64,000 bases of DNA from Lasiodiplodia sp. COLG20 (Eukaryota; Ascomycota; Dothideomycetes; Botryosphaeriales; Botryosphaeriaceae): the NCBI GenBank assembly GCA_009801085.1, contig VNWV01000001.1, positions 2,542,001 through 2,606,000 on the forward strand, in the 5' to 3' direction. Positions within the stretch are counted from its first letter, which is position 1. Every line of letters starts with the position of its first letter. A program made the translations under genes and the position numbers. Under the pieces are notes generated by a model. It did not search any database, had not been told where the DNA came from, and saw only the letters and a list, made by a program, of their open reading frames with translations. Positions 31,516 to 42,394 of this stretch are shown one piece after another.

Positions 31516-34038
31516 CGCAAGTCAAGGTGATAAAATGATCAAGAAGAAGTATCCGTTGCAAAGTTGGGCTTCAACGAAAGAGCAGGCGGGTTCGCAGCAA
31601 AGGTACACTTCACCAACACCACGCAGAAAGACCGAATAAATAACAATTAGGCGCTGATGCTGCAATGCTTTTGTCAAGGGCCTTTATCCAAATGCCACAA
31701 CCGAGCGCCGGAGGTAGGAGCTCTCGCCCAACTCGGTTTCATCTACGGTGGGGGTTGGCTTCTTCGATAGCATGCAGGCGTCATCTAATGACAGGGCCAA
31801 CGTGGCTATTGCTTCATCCACCCGTCCATAAACAGATTACACGGCGGCTGCAAGTGTTTGATTTACTGACTATCATGGCCGCCACATCCGCGGGGCCAGG
31901 AGATGCAGTGGTACACGCGGCATGAACAGCGTTAGGCGAGCAAGTGGCGGTTGGTGGATTTTGCTGAGTTTCCGGCAACGAGCCAACCAGCGTTGGTGAA
32001 GATGACGCGCGTACACGGCCACCAAAACGGTAACTTTCGGACAACAAGCTCGAGCCGTTAAGATTTCGCATTCCGCCAGCCAGCCGTTGCCGATTGCCAA
32101 GATGCATGTTTCTCGTCTAACAAGGCCCATCCTTTACACCGCTGAGGCTCCATGCGGAGAAAAGACCAGTATAGTGTTACTTCCGACACCAATACCTTGG
32201 ACAGCATCGGAGAAAACATCTTTTAGTCTAACAGTAATATAAGTAGGGTCACCCTCGCAGTACCCACACCGCTCGGGTATGTCGTCTCGCCTATCTCGCT
32301 GTTAAGCTGGTTGAATGCGAATAATGGGGTGGGTGTTCGGGTCCTCGGGCTGGGGTCGGCCATACGACCTCGTCTCTCAACCAGGCCGAATTAGGAGAAG
32401 AAAGCGGCATCTCGCTTCTCCAAGCATGTCTTTCAACCAGCATCTGCAGAGCTCTCTGCCGTGAACCCCACGAGTTCAGCCACAAGCGCGTCAGCTCATG
32501 CGCTCAAGACCGGAAATGTTCCCGTGGCCGCATCCCGACTCGCTTCCAATGACAATCTATCAAACTTCGATGGCGAGCCTACCTTTGAGATTGCTGACAT
32601 TGTTGGTGATGAGTGGGAGGAACAGGTCTCCGGTGTGGCACAATGTTCCATGATCATCCCTCGGTTTCTGCTTCCCACCTTTTGACGGCTGCGTACTCCC
32701 GTCTTGTCACCGGACTGAGAAAAGCTTCTTTCGAAAGCCATTAGTATCCGTCATCACGAGTGTCTCCAGGCGTAAATTCCTGTAATCAAGCCTTAGTAAA
32801 ACAGTCATTCGGATCAACCGAGTTCTCCGATGCGGACATAAGGTATCTCTGAAGCTCTGGAGCGAGCTCCGGGTATCAGGATGGGCCCCAGCTGAGGATC
32901 CTTCGATCCAGAGCATGCACTTCGGCCCAACTGAAGCAACTCCAGCGGGAAACTACAACGGGGTTCGGAAGCGGCTTACTTGGCTGCATGAGGCTCCCAC
33001 CCATCCATGACTTGAGACAGCGCTTAGATGCAGCACCGTATGAACTTGGTAGAAGCCATGCTAGAGACTCGGCCAGATTAGCACCACTCTGGCGCTTCCA
33101 GCCCGCATTAGGAACTCGGGATGGTGTTTCATGGTATGGATTCGTCAGCTCTATCCTTTTGTTCGAGTCATTTGATTGGCAGCGTGCTTCAGAAACTATT
33201 GTTTTTGTACGGCATGCTTCACCCCGGTCATATCTGCTGTCAGAAGCCCTGCCAAATGCTACCCGAGCCGGAAATTTAATTTGTGGCTTCTATGGCCGCG
33301 CGCCATCGTGGCTGCTGCCAGGTTGCTTACGTCCCCGGAGGATATATGCAGAGTATTATTGAAACATTATAATAGGCGGGTTTCGGTGAAGCTAACCCCA
33401 AAACGGACCGCTTTGACAGCCTTGGCCTCAAACCACATCGACAAGCCATGGCCCACATGTGCTCTAACCGAGCCTTAGGTATCTTCAACCTCTTCGGGGG
33501 GTGCAGATCTTGTCTTCTCATGTACTATTTTCGTACTGACGATACATTCGGGTGGGGCCATTCTTAAGGCTACCACTCTTACATGCATCGGCGATACTCA
33601 CCCGACAGTCCACAAGGATTCTCGGTACAGCTAAGGATCGTGAGTTTTCATTATTCAGACGCCGCGGCACATGGCCAAGCAATAGCTCGTCCGCTTAGAC
33701 TGCTTCGCCAGCTTATCCTTCGTATACTGTGCGCGTGCATGGTTGAGACACAGCGTTTCGGGACCGGTGCAGACACCTCATCAGGCAGGAAAGCACGAGT
33801 CAAAAAGTGCTGCACCTTAGCGATGATCGTGCTATGTTACATCTCCATTTCTGTACCATCTGCTTCCCTTGACGACGTTTTTGGTCAGTATATAACTTCA
33901 GCTGCCTTTTGGTATCATCAACAAGGCTCATCTCATCTCACCACCTGTTCAGGGAATTCCGTAGGAGCCTACGTCTTTCTTTAAGGTCTACTCGTCCCTC
34001 ATTTGACGTGTTTCCTACCGCCGAGCCATACATTCAAG
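31516..34038. other. 2.5-kb divergent intergenic region
   Basis: Between the small secreted protein and the laccase. Scattered ORFs of 60-130 codons without motifs. The laccase TATA box lies at the right end. No repeats noted. Confidence 0.55.
33889..33895 (+). promoter_or_regulatory. TATA box (TATATAA) of the laccase
   Basis: TATATAA about 150 bp upstream of the laccase ATG; spacing suits a leader of roughly 100 nt. Confidence 0.55.
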
Positions 34039-36198
34039 ATGCGAGCGCCATTCCTATGGAGTCTTCTCTTCTCCGGAGGGCTCGCCGCGCCGCAAGCCGC
34101 TTCGTCTACCTCGTCTGCATCGGCATCAGTCTGCACTGGCAATACTGCCAACGACAGATCCACCTGGTGTGACTACGACCTCCAAACTGACTGGTATACC
34201 GAAGTTCCGGACACGGGAGTGACGGTCGAAGTAAGAATTTCTTTACTATAGAGCGCGTTGCGTTGCACTCTACTTCTCTAGATTTCTCGGGGGGTTTAAT
34301 TTGCTAATCTTTGTACAGTACTGGTTCGATGTCACCAATACGACTGTATCGCCCGATGGCATTGAGCGGATTGGCTTAGCGGTGAACGGGTCTATCCCTG
34401 GTCCAACCATTGAGGCAAATTGGGGAGATACTGTTGGTAAGTATCTATCTTTCATGAATGGCACTGCGAGCTACGTGACTGGAAGAACGGCCACGTAGCG
34501 CATAGCTCCCGTATGGTCGCTAATGCGCGTCACAGTTGTGCATGTCATGAATAGTATGCAAAACAATGGAACTGGTATCCATTGGCATGGTATTCGCCAG
34601 AACTGGACTAATTGGATGGACGGTGTTCCGAGTATAACTCAATGTCCGATTGCAGTATGTCCACCCCAATCAGGTCAAGTGTTTACAAATGGTCAATGCT
34701 GAACATAATTTAGCCGGGAGAGTCGATGACCTATACCTGGCGTGCAACGCAATATGGTTCCAGCTGTAAGTAGGACAGGTAGCTCAGACTACTCAAGATG
34801 CAGCTGACTGGTTCAGGGTATCATTCTCATTTTTCACTTCAAGCCTGGGAAGGCGTTTTTGGTCCCATTGTCATTCATGGACCAGCTTCTGCAAACTACG
34901 ACGAAGACATGGGTCCGGTCATGCTCAGCGATTGGTCACACCAGACCTCTGATGCACTTTACACCTACGCTCAAACCCAGGGTCCGCCCGAATTAGACAA
35001 CGCTCTCATCAACGGCCTGAATGTCTACAACAATTCTGGAACCATCACTGGATCCCGCTGGGAAACAAGCGTGACGTCTGGAACCTCGTACCGCCTACGT
35101 CTCGTCAACACAGCCATCGACACGCATTTCAAGTTCATGATCGACAACCACACACTCACCGTCATCGCCATGGACTTTGTCCCAATCGAGCCGTACCAGA
35201 CGGAGTACATCGACATCTCAATGGGGCAACGATATGATGTCGTCATAACGGCCGACCAAGACGAGGGAGATTACTGGATCCGCGCCATCCCGCAGACGGC
35301 CTGCTCTGCCAACGACAACGTCGACAACATCCGCGCCATCCTCCGCTACGACAGCAGCAGCACCGCGGACCCCACTACCACGGCGTACACAAACATGACC
35401 AATGAGTGCGTCGACGAGCCGTATGCGTCCCTCGTGCCCGTCCTCGCGCAGAACCCCACGTCGCTGGTCGAGACGGACAGCTCGGACATGCCCGTCACCA
35501 TCGGCGTGCTGAACAACCTGTTCAAGTGGTACATCAGCGCCAAGACGATGGCTGTCCAGTGGGGTGAGCCGACCACGCTTGATGTCTACGGCGGCAAGAC
35601 GGACTGGACGGACAATGACCACGTTGTCGAGCTGACAACCGCGAATGAGTGGGTGTACTTCGTCATCGAGACGGCGCAAGGCGTGCCGCATCCGTTCCAT
35701 TTGCATGGTAATTCCCTCCTCCACGATACTTCTTGAGCATTTCGATGGGACGGTTTGACTGACGCATTCATCTTGTTCACGCAGGTCACGATTTCTGGGT
35801 CCTGGCTTCTGGGACTGGCACCTATTCCGACGCCGTAACACTCAACACCGCCAACCCGCCGCGTAGAGATGTTGCGACCCTGCCGGCTAGTGGCTATGTT
35901 GTCATCGCTTTCTACACCGACAACCCAGGTGCTTGGTAAGACCCCCCTCTTCCTAAATTGCTTTTAGTATCCCTCATCCGCCCTTCTTCGTCCGCATGTT
36001 GCTGATTTGTATCGATTCACCAGGCTCATGCATTGCCACATCGGCTGGCATACATCCGAAGGCCTGGCAATGCAGTTTGTGGAGCGCGCGAGCGAGATGG
36101 AGGCAGTGATGAGCGCATCGGCTATGACGGATACGTGCGCTACATGGGAGACGTATGCGACTGCCCAGGGAGTGGAAGAGGAGGACTCAGGGGTGTGA
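34039..36198 (+). CDS. Laccase (secreted multicopper oxidase, ascomycete type)
   Basis: Exons 34039..34230, 34319..34436, 34536..34654, 34714..34765, 34817..35707, 35785..35935, 36024..36198; 565 aa. Signal peptide [20 protein letters not shown]. The four copper motifs are complete: L1 [10 protein letters not shown]2 [11 protein letters not shown]3 HPFHLHGHDFWVL and L4 [18 protein letters not shown]. The residue ten after the L4 Cys is Leu, a non-coordinating axial position linked to higher T1 potential. The protein ends DSGV, the C-terminal plug of ascomycete laccases (asco-laccases, DSG-L/I/V), here without an obvious cleaved tail after it. Oxidises phenolic substrates with reduction of oxygen to water; likely roles are lignin/phenol attack or melanin. 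Confidence 0.96.
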
Positions 36199-37019
36199 GG
36201 TGGCTGAATTTTTCTTGTGAGGTTTTTATGCAGTTGGAGACGATCTGCAACTCTTTCCTTGATTTATGCCCTGGATTTCTAAGCGTAAGATACAATTACA
36301 GCATTTTCAGAAACTTGATGTGGGTGTTTATATTTTTTTTGGTCTAGGTCACATAGAGAATTTCAACAGTTGTTCAAAAGCACCCTAGGCATATCTGGAT
36401 TGATATTCCTGTGGGTCTGCAAGGCTGATCAATGACGGTCTTTAAGATAGGAAGCTGGTAACGATGCCGTGCCTTCCTTCGCTATATTAACTTGACTTAG
36501 CCATGACTTCTACTGTGGAGTTGTCCATCAGTATATTCTATAATTCGCTTCACAGTACGGACGGTGATTCACAGAGGGTTTTTGAGTACTTTGAGTAATA
36601 TTTCGCAAGAGGATGGAGTAACAGCTGGTCAGCAGCGACAGCACGGAGCCCAAGCGCACTGATGATGAGGAGCGAGACATGGCAACCAAATTCTGCAGGC
36701 GTGTTATCGAAGCGGAGCTCAGGCACAGCGAGAGTTGAGACTCAAGAGGGCGAAGTGGTAGTGATTTCTTAGCAAAGTCCTGATTTCTCATAGTATACAT
36801 ACTCATCTCTGCTTTACTTCATTTGCCACGTAACAAATAGAAAGCGGAAGATAGACTCAGCTTTACTCTACTACAGATTCCATTACCCAGGAGCCTTGAA
36901 GGCCGAAAGAAAAAGAAAAGAGGGGCCACCTTTAGCATCTGATGATCTAGTTGCTGTCCTTCTGAACCGTCATCTTTCGAGCTTTTTTGCCGAGGGTGGC
37001 GCGACTGGTCTTGACACTG
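36199..37019. other. Convergent 3' region
   Basis: 821 bp between the laccase stop and the stop of the CxxC-module gene. AT-rich with no coding signal. Confidence 0.6.
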
Positions 37020-37919
37020 CTACCCGCACCTTTGATAAGTAGGCCGTCCGAGCATTCTCATGGCCTTTCGTTTCTTGCAAGAGGAGCAGATGTATTTGTT
37101 GTCTTCTTCGTCGCAGGTCAAGCAATTCTTCTTCTTTTGATTCCGGTAGCAGTACGGACAGGCCTTTAGCTGGTAGGGCTTCTTGACTCTCGTTGGTCCT
37201 ACGCCAAATTTCCCGTGGCACATTCGACATCGCCAGGTGTGGCTGGAGTGGCCGAATCTCCACTTCGACAAGAATTTCTTGGGTCTTCTCTTGCAGTCCG
37301 GGCACACTCGAGGTTTGGTGACAGAATCCCGGAGACGAGTGATAGAGGAAGCCATGAGACCAGGACACGTCTTACAGTGCCATTCTTTGCGCTCATAATC
37401 CCATGCCCACAACTTGATGTCATTCTTCTTGCGTCCGCATCTGGGGCACTCCGAGGGATTCGGAGTGGCGTTGCGCTCGATGACTTGAGTTGGGCGGATC
37501 ACCCCCAAATTGTTCCAGTGGCGCCAGCAGGGGGCACACCAAAAGGTGGCGAACATGAGGCCTTGCTCTCGCGCATAGTAGAACTTCTTTCTCTTGTTAT
37601 CGACCCTTGTGATTCGACAGTTGAAGCAAATAATCTTCTTGCTTCGAAACACTGCGATTCCCTGTCTTAGGGAAAATGCGGCGTTCAGACCATGGTACAA
37701 TGGAGGAGCCAGTGTCGGAGGCGTGCAGTACTGAAGTAGACGGAGAGACTGGTACGTCACAAACCGATTCCTCAACCCACTGTCATGGACGGTCTGCAGT
37801 CGGACCATGCACAAGCTCTGTGCAATCGAGTGGATCGGTGTTCCAATTTCGTCTTGCTTAAAGACGACTAAGGCTCGTACGACCATCGAAGCGTCCTTTG
37901 CCGATGTCGCCGTCATCAT
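37020..37919 (-). CDS. Multi-CxxC zinc-ribbon-like protein, unknown
   Basis: Single exon, 299 aa, very basic C-terminal two thirds. It contains four successive CxxC...CxxC modules: C98/C101 with C128/C131, C158/C161 with C182/C185, C206/C209 with C231/C234, and C254/C257 with C278/C281 (the last has an extra C266/C269). The inter-pair spacing is 20-21 residues in modules 2-4. The modules share a pattern (Cys pair, Lys-rich loop, aromatic W or Y just before the second pair, as in EWHCKTC, TWRCRMC, KYICSSC), so they look like internal duplications that each bind one zinc. I do not recognise a named family. Possible roles are nucleic-acid or protein binding. A second, degenerate relative lies inverted at 42.4-43.8 kb. 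The start is the first Met; M2, M12 or M38 are alternatives. Confidence 0.75.
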   Translation of the reverse strand: MMTATSAKDASMVVRALVVFKQDEIGTPIHSIAQSLCMVRLQTVHDSGLRNRFVTYQSLRLLQYCTPPTLAPPLYHGLNAAFSLRQGIAVFRSKKIICFNCRITRVDNKRKKFYYAREQGLMFATFWCAPCWRHWNNLGVIRPTQVIERNATPNPSECPRCGRKKNDIKLWAWDYERKEWHCKTCPGLMASSITRLRDSVTKPRVCPDCKRRPKKFLSKWRFGHSSHTWRCRMCHGKFGVGPTRVKKPYQLKACPYCYRNQKKKNCLTCDEEDNKYICSSCKKRKAMRMLGRPTYQRCG

Positions 37920-38168
37920 GTGAGATCTGGCAAGCTCGCGGTCGCTTAAACCGTGCTTCCTTCCTTAATCATAGACAGTCACAACAAAATAGTAACCAAC
38001 AGATAGCGTTTGAGCAGTCCAAGTAATATTTCACTATAGAAGAGAAGTTGGAAATGTTTTTACAGGTTCGGAATCAAGAACAAAGCTCTGCCCGAAAAAC
38101 CAAGTTTTTGAGAAAGAAAACCGCCCTTGAGTTCAGGGGGGCTGCGGGTTGTGCGATCCGGAGATGCT

Positions 38169-39436
38169 CTAGCAAGAGGCTCCGTCAGGAACACCCTCAC
38201 ACTCAGTAGAGGCTTCTCCGCCAGTGATGCTGACGCCAGACCAGGTCCAGTCGCTGCAAGCTCCATCGGCGCAGAGGATGTAGACCTGGGTAGCATCATC
38301 CTCAACCGAGCCAGTAACACCATCGATGGTGAGACCGGTGATCGGGACACCGTCGGTGGGCTCGCCGGTAGGAGAACCGTTCTCGTAGTCTTGCTCAATG
38401 ACGATACCGTACTTGGTGATGCCGGAGAGGGTGATGTCCGAGTAAGTGACGTCGGCAACGGTGCCGGTGGCGTCGTAGACGGTCTTGATGCGCACACCGT
38501 TCTGGGAGTTCTTGACGGTGGTGCCCGAGATGGTGACGTTCTTGACGTCGTTGTCGCTACGGCCGCCAACAGAGCCAATGGAGAGACCGTGGCCACCGCT
38601 GCAGGTTCCGCCGGTGAAAGAGATGGACTCGCTATAATTCATTGTTAGTGTTTTGTGGTGATTGGGGGTAAGGGGGCCTTTTTAAAAACTCACCCAGAGT
38701 TGACAGCCAGGCAGTCGTCCTGGTTCTGAACGTTGGCTCCAGAGATATACACGCCAGTGCTCGAACCGACATCGCTGAATTGTGTTAGTTTGTATGTTTG
38801 GGAGTTGGATGGGGATGCTTACAAAGCATCAGTGTTGTGGCCGAGGGCGTCGCCATCGCTGTTAGTCTCATCACCGTCGCTGTTGTCGATGGTAACGTCC
38901 TGAACGTAGAGCTCTTCAGCGCCGTTGATGGACATGCACTGAACGGGAGTGTTCTTGATGTTCAGGCCCTTGATGGTGGACGAGATGAGTTTGTGGGCGT
39001 AGAAGAACTTGGGCTTGGTCTTGCCGCCGTTGGAACCCTCGCCGTCCCACCACTTAGCACCGTTGCCGTCAAGGACGTGGCCGGAGGCACCAGTGATGGT
39101 GATGCCAGTGCCGGAGAAGGAAACGAGCGGGCCCTCCCACTCCTCGTACTCGAAGCTGGTGGTGCCCTGGAACTCGACGTAGGTGTTGTCCTCGAGGTCG
39201 GTCAAGTCGAGCGTCTCACCAGCAGGGACGGTGATGTCGCTGAGGATGATGGTGGAGCAAGAAGACTTGGAGGCGCTGGCGGCAGAGGCATCGGTGAAAG
39301 TGCAGGAATCCGCACGCTTGCCAATCTGAGCATCCTTGAGGTTAGGAGCAGCAGTGGGAGCTGGGGCCGGAGCAGCGGCAACAAGGGCGCCAGCGCCAAC
39401 GATCATGCCCGCGAGGGCGTTGTTGAGTTGAACCAT
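38169..39436 (-). CDS. Endopolygalacturonase, glycoside hydrolase family 28
   Basis: Exons 39436..38823, 38774..38694, 38631..38169; 385 aa. Hydrolyses alpha-1,4 bonds in homogalacturonan outside the cell. Signal peptide ([23 protein letters not shown]) plus a propeptide ending GKRA. The right-handed beta-helix catalytic motifs are all present: [23 protein letters not shown] and VRIK. The terminal disulfide region [13 protein letters not shown] and [10 protein letters not shown] is typical of GH28. Start chosen at the signal peptide; the frame extends 42 codons further upstream without features. A TATA box on the minus strand lies about 150 bp upstream. A standard pectin-degrading enzyme of plant pathogens and saprobes. 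Confidence 0.96.
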
Positions 39437-42394
39437 TTTTGCGGGAAAGAGGGAAGTTTTTTGTTTATCGAGCAAAGAACGAAGGACGAGGCAGTCAATG
39501 CCTGTGGAGCAGTAGTAGTGAAGAAGGAGAGGAGCTGGTGGTTGCTGGCTAAGAAAAACCAAGCCTTGTTGGCGTTCTTGGACTTATATACGTGAAGGGG
39601 GCTATCCCCTGTGTAGGAACAGAATGATCATGGTTGGGATGACGACTGATTGTTTCCGTCAAAGCCGACCATCGGGAAGCATGAAACGAGCACCGGAGAG
39701 ACGGGCAGTGATGCGGCGGCGTTTCTTGGCCGGCTGAATCCTGAGTAGCAGACACAGACGGGGATGGACGAGGGGCGACTATACTGCAGGGCGATGCGTG
39801 ATTGGTGGAAGAGGGCAGGCTGGCCGGAGCTTGTCTTTCTTGGCATGGTGCCGAGATGAGAGGGCGTTTCGAATACAGAGGCGAGCCCCAGAGCACGGAG
39901 GCTTCCGACTTGCTGCCGCGCATATGTATAATCGACACGGCTCCCATGCGGTAGCTGACGCGTCTATCACCAACCCGCCAACCGCGATTCAACCTCAAAC
40001 GAGCCACACCACGCGCCTATCCTTGTCGCCTGCACGGAACGCCTGAGCGGGACAAGACGTGCCCAGAAGTCTTGTATCGCCATGATGCGACTTCATTCGC
40101 GCACCCAACGCTTCAACTGCTTGGCTCCTGGAAGAACGGCACCTGAATGCTTGCGTCAATCGCGTGGCCTCTGGAAAAGACGGCACCGCATCGTCAGAAA
40201 CAGTCGAAAATGGCAACATAGAAGCATCACTGCTCCACGACCGCCGCCCCTTTCATCCGCTTGACCACAACGCCCACCTCCCGCCGATGAAACGGGAATC
40301 CCATTGTTTTGCCATCAATCAAGACCCCTGCCGGCGTCGGAGGGCGCATGTTGGACGCCACGAGCTATTTCCGCCCAATCGCCGCGGCGCGTTTCCAGGA
40401 CGGGACGGGAGGAGAGCGGGGCGGAGTTTCTCGAACGTGTTTCTTTTGCGCCATCCTTGTGTTGCAAATTTCACCCAGGAGAAGAGCTGTCGGCGCCGCG
40501 CATCACTGCCGCGTAAGGACAAGTGCGGCGGCAATTGGGCCCCCCAGCAAGGCACTTCCTCCCCACCATGGTCGGCTCCCTCGCCTATTTTTGTCACAAA
40601 AGGAGTTGACTGAAGACGTCGACTGATGGAAAGCCGGCACGGCCCGTGTGAGCTGGCAATGTAGGTATAGAGATCTCCTGAGATGTTATCCCCGAGCTTG
40701 TTTCCGAGCCGAGTCGTGCATCGGAAAAGCCGCGTACCCTTTTGTCCGACGAGCGCTCTTACGATGTGGGGTTAACAGCCGCCTTCTCCTGCATCTCCCT
40801 CTCCAGAAGCATTTAACCGTGACCACACCATTGCTTTTTTATCCCGTCAACTCGACCGAAGTGTGCCGTTTTCGACAACACGGCAACACGCTTATTCGGA
40901 ACACCGGGGATCAAACAGAAAAGTTGGCAGGATTTACTCCGTGGTTTTCCCAAAAAGACCACCAATGATTGTGCGCCATGGGAATTTTGGCAAAGGGGAG
41001 CTGGCGAGCTGGCGACCTATAAAATCAGCACCAATCAAGCTTCTCGCCAGACGAACCCCGGACGCCACGCCAAGGCTATGCAACACCACTGATCGCCGCA
41101 CGGCAAAGCTTGGGACCTTCTCCAGAAAGCTTGGTGTCAAAGCGCCCGTGGTACAAGCTTCCTGAAATGGAAGACAAGGTAACAACACCCGCGGGGAAAA
41201 CTTTGTTTCCATTCCACAAATCCGCGTTCGCCTACAATTCGCATGCGCTTAATATGACTTCCCCGCATCGCTCTGCTTTTCGGAACCAGCGTAGTACGCA
41301 CAAGGCTAAGCCGCTAAGGGTTGCGCCTGCAGGCGAATGGTCGCGAGATATGTAGCCATATCTCTTCGATATTTTGAAGTGATCAACTTTCTCTAATATG
41401 GTATGGAGACTTAATCTCGTGGTATCACTTGTTGTAAAGTTGTTTTCAAAGAAAAGAGAAAAAAAAAAATCATATCTACGTCCTTTCATTGCATTCGACG
41501 GCGGTTTGTAGGGCAGAAAAGACTTCAATATTATGGAATCTACTATGGCTTAGCTCTTTAACTTGTTACCTCTTTAGAGCTAGCTAACATGAACCAAAAT
41601 CGTGGCCAGCTACTAGCCTGCATATATCGACTAACTGCTCAGCAGGTCCAGAAGCGCTGACCGACGCGCTTCCTCTCAGATATCGGTCTACGCACTAGCT
41701 AGGCCGATGCGACTTCTGGATATTGCTGCGCTAACCAGCTATACTGGCGTTACTTCCGAGTGTCGCTGCGTGTATCGATTGTGCTAGCGCGACTTTTGAA
41801 ATGATCATGTCGCCGAGAGAAGAACAGAGCAGCCATGGTCCAATGCCAGCATGATACCACAGTCATGGAATGCAGGATGCTGGAGGTAGTAGAGGATGGA
41901 CAGAATGAGAGTGCTTTTATACCCGTTGCGGCTGCGTTTTTCCACGCATTGGCATTTTAACCACCAGACTCGACCACATGGCTCTTTGATACCCAAATTA
42001 CTAAGCATTTCCTACAGGCTACCAAGATCTTGCTCTCTCACATGGCACGGCTTAAGTCCTTCTTCACCCTCAGCAGCATGCGCCGACCCGCGCTGCTCAC
42101 GCCGCGTCGCCGCGCCTTTGAGCCGCCTTTCTTCGCCTTTAGCAGTACTTGCCGCGCTGCTCGTCTTCTTCTCCGCCTCCAACAGCACGGTCAGCTACCA
42201 CCCCCTGCATGCGACGACTCAGGTGCCTCTACTAAACAATTGGCAGATCTCGCTCACCATGAAGACCTAAGAAGAAAAAGGCCACCGGCAATGACTTCTT
42301 CTGGCGGGCGTCGCGGCGCTGACTGCTGCGACTTCCAGAACAGCCCAGGTGGGCGCCACTGCCCCGACTGCCCCAAGCAGCGCGCTTTCTCTGA
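39437..42394. other. 3-kb region between the polygalacturonase and the degenerate CxxC gene
   Basis: No convincing gene. It starts with the polygalacturonase promoter. Near the right end a 122-codon frame (42030..42398, plus) encodes an Arg-rich stretch ending in two Cys pairs (CC and CPDC); it could be an upstream exon of the following pseudogene but no splice pair proves it. Confidence 0.5.
39583..39590 (-). promoter_or_regulatory. TATA box (TATATAAG) of the polygalacturonase
   Basis: TATATAAG on the minus strand, about 150 bp upstream of the polygalacturonase ATG. Confidence 0.6.
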
